The notes under the pieces: generated by a model
What the model saw: the letters and a program-made list of their open reading frames with translations, nothing else
What the model was told of the DNA's origin: nothing
The model's database searches: none
Made by a program: the position numbers and the translations under genes
DNA from: Flavobacterium sp.
Lineage (GTDB): Bacteria > Bacteroidota > Bacteroidia > Flavobacteriales > Flavobacteriaceae
DNA: 6,392 bases
Direction: 5' to 3'
NCBI GenBank assembly: GCA_003449615.1
Contig: DMHA01000265.1
Location: 1-6,392 of the forward strand
In this document: positions 1 to 6,259 of the stretch, in pieces
Numbering within the stretch: position 1 is the stretch's first letter
Layout: every line of letters starts with the position of its first letter

Positions 1-294
1 TCCGAATGCAACTACTACCCATAACACAGTAACAATTACCATGGCTATAAAACTTTGTAGCACAGTACTAATAACATTCTTTTTGCCTACCATTCCACCA
101 TAAAAGAATCCCAATCCAGGAGTCATTAACAATACAAGCCCTGTGGCCGTAAGCATCCAAGCAGTATCTCCAGTATCTAATTTTAGTTCCACTACGTGAG
201 CACCTAATACGGTAGATTCAGGAAATAAATAGATTGAAAAAACGGCTAATACCAGAATTGTGATAAGAATCACACTTAAAATAATCTTTCGCAT
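1..294 (-). CDS. amt: Ammonium transporter (Amt/MEP/Rh family), N-terminal part, cut by the window edge
   Basis: Ninety-eight codons are visible from an ATG at 294-292; the frame stays open to the left edge, so most of the protein (family size about 400-450 residues) is missing. Residues 4-24 form a hydrophobic signal peptide or first membrane segment. Residues 43-70 carry the family's first conserved block, with DTAWMLTATGLVLLMTPG at 43-60 followed by GFFYGGM at 62-68, then KKNV at 71-74 and a second hydrophobic segment at about 78-97. This block is diagnostic of Amt proteins, inner-membrane trimers that conduct ammonium. The gating phenylalanines and pore histidines lie outside the window and cannot be checked. 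No clear Shine-Dalgarno precedes the start; the leader is AT-rich, as usual in Bacteroidota. The 458-base spacer to the next upstream gene suggests its own promoter. The symbol is the generic family name. Confidence 0.93.
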   Translation of the reverse strand, partial: MRKIILSVILITILVLAVFSIYLFPESTVLGAHVVELKLDTGDTAWMLTATGLVLLMTPGLGFFYGGMVGKKNVISTVLQSFIAMVIVTVLWVVVAFG

Positions 295-336
295 AATTTT
301 AGTTTTTTAGTTAAAAATTTTGATAAAAGTATAAAA

Positions 337-418
337 TCATTTGAAACCCCCATAAAAAATATGAGTTTAGGGCTGATTTTTATCAATTTTTCAAATTACA
401 CCCCCAATATTTAAGGGT
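337..418 (-). promoter_or_regulatory. Candidate regulatory region of the ammonium transporter gene, with two C-tract motifs
   Basis: On the plus strand, TCATTTGAAACCCCCA (337-352) and TCAAATTACACCCCCA (391-406) agree at 12 of 16 positions and start 54 bases apart, close to five helical turns. They lie 43 and 97 bases upstream of the transporter start. The second copy continues into an imperfect dyad in which CCCCC (401-405) and GGG (415-417) flank an AATATT core. G/C runs stand out in this otherwise very AT-rich spacer. Ammonium transporter genes are usually controlled by nitrogen status, so a regulator site is plausible. I recognise no named motif, and found neither a sigma-54 site nor a clear Bacteroidota -7 box (TAnnTTTG). 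The role is inference. Confidence 0.35.
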
Positions 419-505
419 ATCAAATAAAAATTGCCTCAAAATAACAATTTATTAATAAGGATTTATGATAAAATTAAGATATTCGGACTAACGGATGTTT
501 TAAAA

Positions 506-681
506 TGAAGTGATTTAAACTTTTTGCATTTTAGCGAAAATTTAGGATTTTGTAGCCAATTGAAGTCTTTTTTATCCCGATAGCTATCGGGAGCATAGCT
601 GGGCTACGGAACGAAAAAAAGACAAAAAGTGGATGCAAAAGACAAATTTTTTAGCAAATGGAAAAAGTTTAAATCACTTCA
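506..681. repeat. Nested inverted-repeat element, MITE-like or palindromic intergenic repeat
   Basis: The ends are perfect 20-base inverted repeats: TGAAGTGATTTAAACTTTTT at 506-525 and its reverse complement at 662-681. Pairing continues after one mismatch (526/661) through 531/656, giving about 25 of 26 paired bases. Inside lies a second inverted pair, GTAGCC (552-557) and GGCTAC (602-607), and at the centre the perfect 18-base palindrome at 575-592. Further arm similarity is visible, for example GTCTTTTTT at 565-573 against AAAAAAGAC at 615-623. The arms differ in length, the right being about 20 bases longer. No open reading frame of note lies inside and I see no convincing target-site duplication. 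It sits between the 3' end of the epimerase gene and the transporter's upstream region. It could be a non-autonomous mobile element, a REP-type repeat or a large terminator; copy number in the genome would decide. Confidence 0.65.
575..592. repeat. Perfect 18-base palindrome TCCCGATAGCTATCGGGA
   Basis: The sequence equals its own reverse complement over all 18 bases and forms the core of the nested element around it. As RNA from either strand it would fold into a strong GC-ended hairpin. I associate this type of palindrome with repeated intergenic elements in Flavobacterium genomes, but that is recollection rather than something visible here. It is preceded by a T run at 568-573 on the plus strand, which reads as an A run after the hairpin on the minus strand, so it is not a classical intrinsic terminator for the upstream minus-strand gene. 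Confidence 0.8.
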
Positions 682-752
682 ATATTCTAAATTGTAGTCT
701 ATTTGAAAGAAGTAGTTTCTATTTTGGTTTCCAATAATTTTGTGAATTTGAA

Positions 753-1766
753 TCAGGAAATCAAAGCAACTCCAGTTCCGTTCAACTTTGAATATTCAAT
801 TACGCCTTTATTTATGGTTATCCCCATGGCAATATCTTCTGCCAATAATAAGCAGCCGTCCATATCGACAAAATCCAATTGGGGTAATAAATGAGCAATT
901 GCCGAAATCCCCACTGTTGACTCCGTCATACAACCTACCATGGTTTTCATTCCTAGTTTTTTGGCTTCCGAAATCATTCGTCTGGCTGGAGTGAGTCCGC
1001 CACATTTCACTAATTTGATATTTACACCGTGAAAATGTTGGTAACATTTTGCCACATCAGCTTCAACAATACAACTTTCATCGGCAATTATTGGCAAAAC
1101 CGAATGTTCGAATAGATACTTGTGACCTTCCCAATCATCAGCTTTCAAGGGTTGTTCCAGAAATTCAACACCCAATTTTTTCAGTTCAACCGCATTGTTT
1201 AAGGTTTCAGAAACGCTCCAGCCACAATTGGCATCAATTCTAAAAATAGCATCGGTCTGTTTTCTCAATTCAGTAACAATGGCAATATCTTCTTTGGTTC
1301 CCAATTTGATTTTATAGATTGGCCAAGGCAATTCTTTCATTTTTGAAACCATTTTTTCGATGCTGTCAATGCCAATAGTATAATCTGTCATTGGATTATG
1401 ATCAATAGAATATCCCCATAATTCATAGAGTTTTTTACCTTTTTTTCGAGCATACAAATCATTGTACGCATTGTCTAAAGCACAAAGTGCAAACAAATCA
1501 TCTTTTAAAAACTGATAGGCTTTTTGCCAAAATTCTTCAGGAGTTTCGTTAGTAACACTTTCGATAAACGGAATTATTTTTTCTAAATTCCGCTTCATCG
1601 AATCAATTGTATTTTCGTAATAGATGTTAGAGGTAGTCTCCCCAAATCCAGAAAACCCCTCGCTTTGCAATTCAACAATTAAAATGGGTTGCGTTTTATA
1701 GGAAACTCTCGAAATAGTGAAAGTATGTTTTAATCGAAGGTCGAATGTTCTGAGGATGACTTTCAT
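753..1766 (-). CDS. Dipeptide epimerase, enolase superfamily (L-Ala-D/L-Glu epimerase-like)
   Basis: The 337-residue protein is full length for the muconate-lactonizing subgroup of the enolase superfamily and has no signal peptide, so it is cytosolic. The N-terminal capping domain spans about residues 1-115, including GFGETTSN at 40-47; the barrel follows. The two catalytic lysines are in YKIKLG (K152, K154 as KxK, and K251 in NIKLVKCGG at 249-257). The Mg2+ ligands are D178 (RIDAN), E204 (EQP) and D229 (ADES). D301 and D303 in DMDG, followed by LLLAED (306-311), form the DxD signature that in characterised dipeptide epimerases holds the substrate amino group; that signature separates this family from muconate cycloisomerase and o-succinylbenzoate synthase. 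The family reaction inverts the alpha carbon of the second residue, classically L-Ala-D-Glu to L-Ala-L-Glu in murein peptide recycling. Other dipeptide specificities exist, so the exact substrate is open. The ATG at 1766 begins the usual N-terminal strand and lacks a strong Shine-Dalgarno. The amidohydrolase operon lies 194 bases upstream. Confidence 0.9.
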   Translation of the reverse strand: MKVILRTFDLRLKHTFTISRVSYKTQPILIVELQSEGFSGFGETTSNIYYENTIDSMKRNLEKIIPFIESVTNETPEEFWQKAYQFLKDDLFALCALDNAYNDLYARKKGKKLYELWGYSIDHNPMTDYTIGIDSIEKMVSKMKELPWPIYKIKLGTKEDIAIVTELRKQTDAIFRIDANCGWSVSETLNNAVELKKLGVEFLEQPLKADDWEGHKYLFEHSVLPIIADESCIVEADVAKCYQHFHGVNIKLVKCGGLTPARRMISEAKKLGMKTMVGCMTESTVGISAIAHLLPQLDFVDMDGCLLLAEDIAMGITINKGVIEYSKLNGTGVALIS

Positions 1767-1858
1767 ATAGTTAATATAGTTGACTAAAGGCCTAATTTCA
1801 AAACATTAAATGCATCTAGCTTTAAAGGTGCGAATAATTTTTTGATGATGTTATGATT

Positions 1859-1894
1859 TTAGCCAAAATAGCCTACTTTTTTGGCTAAAGCCAA
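1859..1894 (-). promoter_or_regulatory. Overlapping, mutually exclusive hairpins upstream of the epimerase gene
   Basis: A perfect 10-base stem pairs TTAGCCAAAA (1859-1868) with TTTTGGCTAA (1879-1888) across a 10-base loop. The right arm can instead pair downstream in TTGGCTAAAGCCAA (1881-1894), a 6-base stem with a 2-base loop. The two folds compete for the same TTGGCT segment. On the minus strand this lies about 90-130 bases before the epimerase start and after the amidohydrolase stop. No U run follows the stem on that strand. It may be part of a terminator region or a leader structure; no known riboswitch or attenuator was recognised. Confidence 0.35.
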
Positions 1895-1914
1895 TATTTG
1901 ATTGTTTCCCTATT

Positions 1915-1934
1915 CCTCCAGCTGAAGCTGGAGG
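1915..1934 (-). terminator. GC-rich hairpin after the amidohydrolase operon, possible terminator
   Basis: CCTCCAGC (1915-1922) and GCTGGAGG (1927-1934) form a perfect 8-base stem around a four-base loop, 26 bases beyond the stop codon of the 433-residue protein. It is the most stable small stem in the spacer and is correctly placed to end the operon transcript. On the minus strand it is followed by AATAGGGAAAC rather than a U run, so it is not a canonical intrinsic terminator. It could also be a repeated intergenic hairpin or an mRNA 3'-end stabiliser. Confidence 0.4.
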
Positions 1935-1960
1935 CAATTGAAAATTATTGTACTGCTACA

Positions 1961-3262
1961 TTATTCTTGATTGTATTTTTCTTTGTATTTATGGTAAAGT
2001 TGACTTTGATGATTTTCTAAATCAATTATTCTTCCTTGAATAAATGCTTGGGTCAATTTATTGGTTCTCATATCCAAAGCATCGCCTTCCGAAATAAATA
2101 AAGTAGCATCTTTTCCTACTTCCAATGACCCAGATTGATTGTCAATTCCCAATAATTTGGCGGTATTTAGCGTGATTAATTGTAGGGCTTGTTCTTTGTC
2201 TAATCCATAAGCAGCACAAGTTCCAGCAAGAAAAGGCAGGTTTCTGGTTTGCATGCGTTCCATATCTCCGCTATTTTCAAGACCAACTACAATTCCTTTA
2301 TCGGTCAATAGTTTTGCCATTTTATAGGGTAAATCAACATCTTGATCATCACTTTTTGGCATTTCGTGAACACGGCTCAACAGTACTCCGATGTTGTTTT
2401 TTTGTAATAAATCAGCCGATTTGTATGCTTCAAATCCTCCGACAATGACCATTTTTTTTACGCCGTTTTCTTTAGCAAATTGGATGGCATCAATAATTTG
2501 TTTGTTTTCATCGGCGTGAATAAACAAAGTTTGGGTTCCGTCAAACAATCCTTTCATCGCTTCGAAAACTAAATTTCTTTCTTTAAAAGCCTCAGACAAG
2601 TAAGCTTTTGAGTTTGAAAAAAAGCTCTTAATTTCCTCAATTTGTTTGAGGTATTCTTTGTTAGCTTCAATTCCTCCCGGCTCTGCCCACCATCCAGTTC
2701 TGATATAATTTGTTGGAAAGTTAAGGTGAACGCCATCATTCTCCTTTATTATTGCCTCTTTCCAGTTCCAAGCATCCAGTTGCACAATCGAAGATGTTCC
2801 TGAGATTCTTCCTCCACGAGGCGTGATTTGAGCCATCAAAATTCCGTTGGGACGAACTGTTTCAATCACTTTCGATTCGGCAGTATAAGCAATTATGGTT
2901 CTTATATGAGGATTCAAATTTCCAATTTCTGCTTCATCGTCTGACGATTTTACAGCATCAATTTCTACCAATCCTAAAGTGGAATTTGGCGCAATAAATC
3001 CCGGATAAACGTGTTTTCCTGACGCATCAATCGTGATTTCATAAGCATCTTTTGATAGTTTTATCAATTTGGAATCGGCCACTAATGTGATTTTCCCATC
3101 TTTGAATCCTATGGCACTGTTTTCTATTATTTGTCCGTTGCCCAAATGTGCCGTTGCGTTAAGAATCAAAACGGATTTTGTTTGCTTTTTGGCGGGCGAT
3201 TGTTGTGCTTTTGTCTGTATTGATAAGCTAAGTACCAATGCTATTATAAATATTTTCTTCAT
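1961..3262 (-). CDS. Exported amidohydrolase-like protein, probably lacking metal-dependent catalysis
   Basis: The 433-residue protein begins with a signal peptide (MKKIFIIALVLSLSIQTKA, likely cut between A19 and Q20), so it should be periplasmic. Residues 30-85 form the N-terminal half of the beta-sandwich of imidazolonepropionase/prolidase-like amidohydrolases, with the family pattern FKDGKI at 53-58 and DASGKHVYPGFI at 79-90. The C terminus keeps the usual TLNTAKLLGI (364-373) and GSLEVGKDA (378-386). The metal site is mostly gone: the HxH after PGFI is replaced by N93-S-T95, and the strand-6 histidine by G275. Only H249 (FIHAD, 247-251) remains as the strand-5 histidine, and NSGD (330-333) is an altered version of the strand-8 aspartate motif. 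The ATG lies three bases after the upstream stop codon, preceded by a purine-rich AGAAGAA stretch, indicating an operon and likely translational coupling. Databases would probably label it amidohydrolase; by sequence it looks like a non-metal paralogue, perhaps a binding or structural partner of its neighbour. Confidence 0.85.
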   Translation of the reverse strand: MKKIFIIALVLSLSIQTKAQQSPAKKQTKSVLILNATAHLGNGQIIENSAIGFKDGKITLVADSKLIKLSKDAYEITIDASGKHVYPGFIAPNSTLGLVEIDAVKSSDDEAEIGNLNPHIRTIIAYTAESKVIETVRPNGILMAQITPRGGRISGTSSIVQLDAWNWKEAIIKENDGVHLNFPTNYIRTGWWAEPGGIEANKEYLKQIEEIKSFFSNSKAYLSEAFKERNLVFEAMKGLFDGTQTLFIHADENKQIIDAIQFAKENGVKKMVIVGGFEAYKSADLLQKNNIGVLLSRVHEMPKSDDQDVDLPYKMAKLLTDKGIVVGLENSGDMERMQTRNLPFLAGTCAAYGLDKEQALQLITLNTAKLLGIDNQSGSLEVGKDATLFISEGDALDMRTNKLTQAFIQGRIIDLENHQSQLYHKYKEKYNQE

Positions 3263-3265
3263 CTT

Positions 3266-6259
3266 TTATTCTTCTAAAGTATCACAATGGTATTCTTTTT
3301 TTTCTCTTTTGATTGGTTCTTGAGTAATCATACCCTTATTTTTTTCTAGCAACAATTGTCGGATTAACTCATTTTTTTCATTGGCAACAGCCAGTCTTTG
3401 GGCTTCATCTTTTTGAATGTCAAAATAGACTACCCCTTCAATCAAGGTTTTTTCTGCTTTGGCATAAATGGACAAAGGATGGTTGTTCCAAAGCACGATA
3501 TCGGCATCTTTTCCCACTTTAATGCTTCCCACTTTGTCGTCGATATGCAATAACTTGGCAGGATTCAAAGTCACAAACTTCCAAGCTTCTTCTTCGGGAA
3601 CATTGCCATATTTCATTGCTTTCGCTGCTTCCTGATTTAATCTTCTGGACATTTCGGCATCATCTGAATTGAAAGCCACAACCAATCCTTCATTGTGCAT
3701 AATGGCACCATTATAAGGAATCGCATCATTTACTTCGAATTTATAAGCCCACCAATCAGAGAAAGTCGAAGCACCAACACCGTGTTCCTTCATTCTATCG
3801 GCGACTTTATAACCTTCGAGAATATGGGTGAAAGTATTTACCTTGAAATTGAATTTTTCGGCAACATTCATCAACATTAAAATTTCTGATTGCACATAAG
3901 AATGACAAGAAATAAACCGCTCTTTGTTAATAATCTCGGCTATGGTTTTTAATTCTAAATCTACTCTAGGTGCTTTGTTTTTGTCTTTTTTGGAATTGGA
4001 GTTGTATTTTTTCCAAGCTTCGTCATATTCTTTAGCCCTTTGGAAATAATCGACAAAAAGCTGCTCAACTCCCATTCTGGATTGTGGAAAACGAGTTGGA
4101 TTTACATTTCCCCAATTGGATTGTTTTGGATTTTCGCCCAAAGCAAATTTGATGAATTTGGGTTGGTTTTTATACAAAAGTTCTTCTGGAGCCAATCCCC
4201 ATTTCCATTTCACGATTGCCGAACGTCCGCCAATAGCGTTTGCCGAACCGTGTAAAAGTTGAGATATGGTCACGCCACCGGCCAATTCTCTGTAAATATT
4301 GATGTCTTCGGAGTTGACGACATCTTCAATGGTCACTTCGGCACTCGAGTTGTGACCGCCTTCGTTCACGCCTCTGGAAATGGCTATATGTGAATGTTCG
4401 TCGATAATGCCGCTGGTCAAATGCTTTCCTTTTGCATCAATAACCGTTGCTGAGGCATCCGAAATATTTTTGCCGATAGCGGCAATTTTTCCATTTTTGA
4501 CCAAAACATCGGTCTCTTGTAGAATTCCTTCTTTTTCATTGGTCCAAACCGTGGCATTTTTGAAAACTATGGTTTCTTGAGTTGGTTTTTTTGTATTTCC
4601 AAAACCTATGTTGGGGAAAGTTACTGGAATTACATTCGGCTTTTCGACTTTGGCGGTGTCTTTGACAACAACAAAGGGAGAAGTTTTCGTTGCTGACCAT
4701 TTTACTTCATTTCCGTTGGGTAAAATGGCTTTTCCTGAAAGGTTTTGGGTGTTTTCGATAAAGCCCATTAATCTGGTAAAACTGAGGTTGACACTATCTT
4801 TTGATTTTACCAATGCTGAGATCCAGTTATTGGCAACCGAAAGTTTAGAAGTTACTTTCTTTTTAGAAATAGTAGTTATTTCAGATTTTGGTGCAGCAAT
4901 TTCGCCCTCAATTTTCCATTTATAGGAATCATTTTCGATAGTCAAATCGTAACTGCCGCGAATGTCTTTTGCATTGATATCATTGATAACGAATTTCGAA
5001 CCCTGCACCCAGTTTTCATACAAAACAGTTTTTACGTCAAAAATTTCTCCTGATGTAATCACGAAATTGGCAAAACTTCCAGTTGCCAAACTGCCAATTT
5101 CGCCACTTTTCCCAAGTATCGAAGCTGGAATTGTGGTCAATGCTTCCAATGCTTTGGTTTTGTCAAATCCGTATTTTATGGCTTTCAACAAATTGGTTCT
5201 AAAGTCTTCCAGCTTTTTTAGTTTATCGGTTGTTAAAGCAAATTCGATCTTGTTGTCTGACAGCACTTTCAAGTTGGTTGGTGCTTGGTTCCAAAAACGC
5301 AAAGTGCTCAAATCCATTTGGTCTGCCTGATAAGGATTAGAAACATCATAAGCTTCTGGGAAATTTATTGGAATAATGAACTTTGCATTGGTATTCTTGA
5401 TTTCTTCTATTCTTTCGAACTCATTGCCCAAACCTTTCAAAACATAGTTTACACCAAATTCTTTTCCTAATTTTGAAGCTCTTAAACTGTTTAGTTTGTC
5501 CTCGGCTGTGAAAATTTGTACTAATTTTTCATTATTAATCAAGGCTTCCAATGATAAATCTTTGGTTTTTGAATTTCCGTTTTTATACCAGTTTTCGTCC
5601 AAATACATCTGTCTAAGCAAAGCCATCATTCCCATCAACGAACTTGGATAGGACTGATTTGTGGTTACACTTCTTGTAAATCCAAAATGGTTTGAAATTT
5701 TATTGGACAATAATCGAATACTTTTATCGGTATTATTTAAGGCAATTAAAGTTCCAGTTCCTCGGGCAATTCCGTCCTGAACGTGGGTTCCGACAACTCC
5801 AAAACCAATTTTCAGCAATTCTTCGGCTTTGGTTTGATCGTATTTAAAATTTTCATAAGCATTCACTTCAGAGCGGATATTTTCATTCCAATAATAACCT
5901 TCTCGCTTGGTGTCATACAACATTCCACGACCAGGATTAGGATTACTCTTGGGTTTTTCTATTCCAAAATCAGTGTAAATATCAATAAACGACGGATAAA
6001 TAGATTTTCCCTCCAGATTTATTGTGGTGCAATTTTTAGGGATTGAAATGTTGATTCCAGCCCCAATCACTTTTCCGTTTTGAATGAGCAAACTACCTTT
6101 TTCGATAATTTGTGTTGGAGTGACATAAATTTTGGCATTGGTAAAAACAATAAAATTGTTGTTTTTGTTTTGAACACTTTCATTGTTAGGAAAATATTCT
6201 TGTGCATTAATTGTTGGGATAAAAATTCCCAAAATGAGGAGAAGAAGAATTTTGTTCAT
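3266..6259 (-). CDS. Exported two-domain amidohydrolase: degenerate N-terminal domain, metal-binding C-terminal domain
   Basis: The 997-residue protein has a signal peptide (MNKILLLLILGIFIPTINA, likely cut between A19 and Q20). Domain 1 (about 36-430) has an amidohydrolase layout, with LIQNGKVIGAG (58-68), KSIYPSFID (85-93), DGIARGTGTL (162-171) and an end block at 376-404. Its metal ligands are replaced: Y95 and D97 for HxH, about F250 or T251 for the strand-5 histidine, K275 for the strand-6 histidine; D345 may match the strand-8 aspartate. Residues 431-560 form a linker with beta-strand character. Domain 2 (about 561-997) is intact: H622 and H624 (DEHSH), K704 as candidate carboxylated lysine in IKFALGENPK (703-712), H786 (SCHSY), H812 (THILEG) and D866 (NSDD). 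It most resembles imidazolonepropionase/Xaa-Pro-dipeptidase-like members, which hydrolyse amide or peptide bonds; the substrate cannot be read from sequence. It is first in an operon with the paralogue three bases downstream. The ATG at 6259 directly starts the signal peptide. Confidence 0.88.
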   Translation of the reverse strand: MNKILLLLILGIFIPTINAQEYFPNNESVQNKNNNFIVFTNAKIYVTPTQIIEKGSLLIQNGKVIGAGINISIPKNCTTINLEGKSIYPSFIDIYTDFGIEKPKSNPNPGRGMLYDTKREGYYWNENIRSEVNAYENFKYDQTKAEELLKIGFGVVGTHVQDGIARGTGTLIALNNTDKSIRLLSNKISNHFGFTRSVTTNQSYPSSLMGMMALLRQMYLDENWYKNGNSKTKDLSLEALINNEKLVQIFTAEDKLNSLRASKLGKEFGVNYVLKGLGNEFERIEEIKNTNAKFIIPINFPEAYDVSNPYQADQMDLSTLRFWNQAPTNLKVLSDNKIEFALTTDKLKKLEDFRTNLLKAIKYGFDKTKALEALTTIPASILGKSGEIGSLATGSFANFVITSGEIFDVKTVLYENWVQGSKFVINDINAKDIRGSYDLTIENDSYKWKIEGEIAAPKSEITTISKKKVTSKLSVANNWISALVKSKDSVNLSFTRLMGFIENTQNLSGKAILPNGNEVKWSATKTSPFVVVKDTAKVEKPNVIPVTFPNIGFGNTKKPTQETIVFKNATVWTNEKEGILQETDVLVKNGKIAAIGKNISDASATVIDAKGKHLTSGIIDEHSHIAISRGVNEGGHNSSAEVTIEDVVNSEDINIYRELAGGVTISQLLHGSANAIGGRSAIVKWKWGLAPEELLYKNQPKFIKFALGENPKQSNWGNVNPTRFPQSRMGVEQLFVDYFQRAKEYDEAWKKYNSNSKKDKNKAPRVDLELKTIAEIINKERFISCHSYVQSEILMLMNVAEKFNFKVNTFTHILEGYKVADRMKEHGVGASTFSDWWAYKFEVNDAIPYNGAIMHNEGLVVAFNSDDAEMSRRLNQEAAKAMKYGNVPEEEAWKFVTLNPAKLLHIDDKVGSIKVGKDADIVLWNNHPLSIYAKAEKTLIEGVVYFDIQKDEAQRLAVANEKNELIRQLLLEKNKGMITQEPIKREKKEYHCDTLEE

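Larger units (their letters stand above)
1767..1960. other. Spacer between the amidohydrolase operon and the epimerase gene
   Basis: No coding sequence is apparent. It contains the GC-rich hairpin at 1915-1934 and the overlapping hairpins at 1859-1894, followed on the minus strand by an AT-rich leader to the epimerase start. I could not assign a Bacteroidota-type promoter box with confidence, though the leader between about 1785 and 1850 is the likely place for one. The size and the hairpins suggest the epimerase is transcribed separately or by partial read-through. Confidence 0.5.

Noticed and set aside
295..420. Sigma-54 promoter upstream of the ammonium transporter
   Set aside because: The G/C tracts looked promising, but no TGGC-N8-TTGC-type pair with correct spacing was found on the minus strand.
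295..752. A small gene or structured RNA gene in the spacer
   Set aside because: No convincing frame with a start signal was seen, and the structure present is explained by the inverted-repeat element; no tRNA or known RNA fold was recognised.
808..1047. Minus-strand 79-codon frame inside the epimerase gene
   Set aside because: It overlaps the epimerase barrel in another frame and its translation shows no family features; plus-strand frames at 703-894, 788-994 and 1049-1243 are likewise shadows.
1961..3262. Possibility that the 433-residue gene is a decaying pseudogene
   Set aside because: The frame is uninterrupted, has a proper signal peptide, retains family blocks at both ends and is tightly coupled to its neighbour. 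Loss of metal ligands without frameshifts or stops fits a changed role better than decay.
4962..5330. Plus-strand open frame of 122 codons
   Set aside because: It lies entirely antisense within the 997-residue coding sequence, has no recognisable domain, and the minus-strand frame is clearly the real gene. The same applies to the 105-codon frame at 4608-4925 and the 87-codon frame at 5783-6046.
3266..6259. Type IX secretion C-terminal sorting domain on the large exported protein
   Set aside because: The C terminus is the normal amidohydrolase end block followed by a Lys/Glu-rich tail; there is no beta-rich sorting domain.
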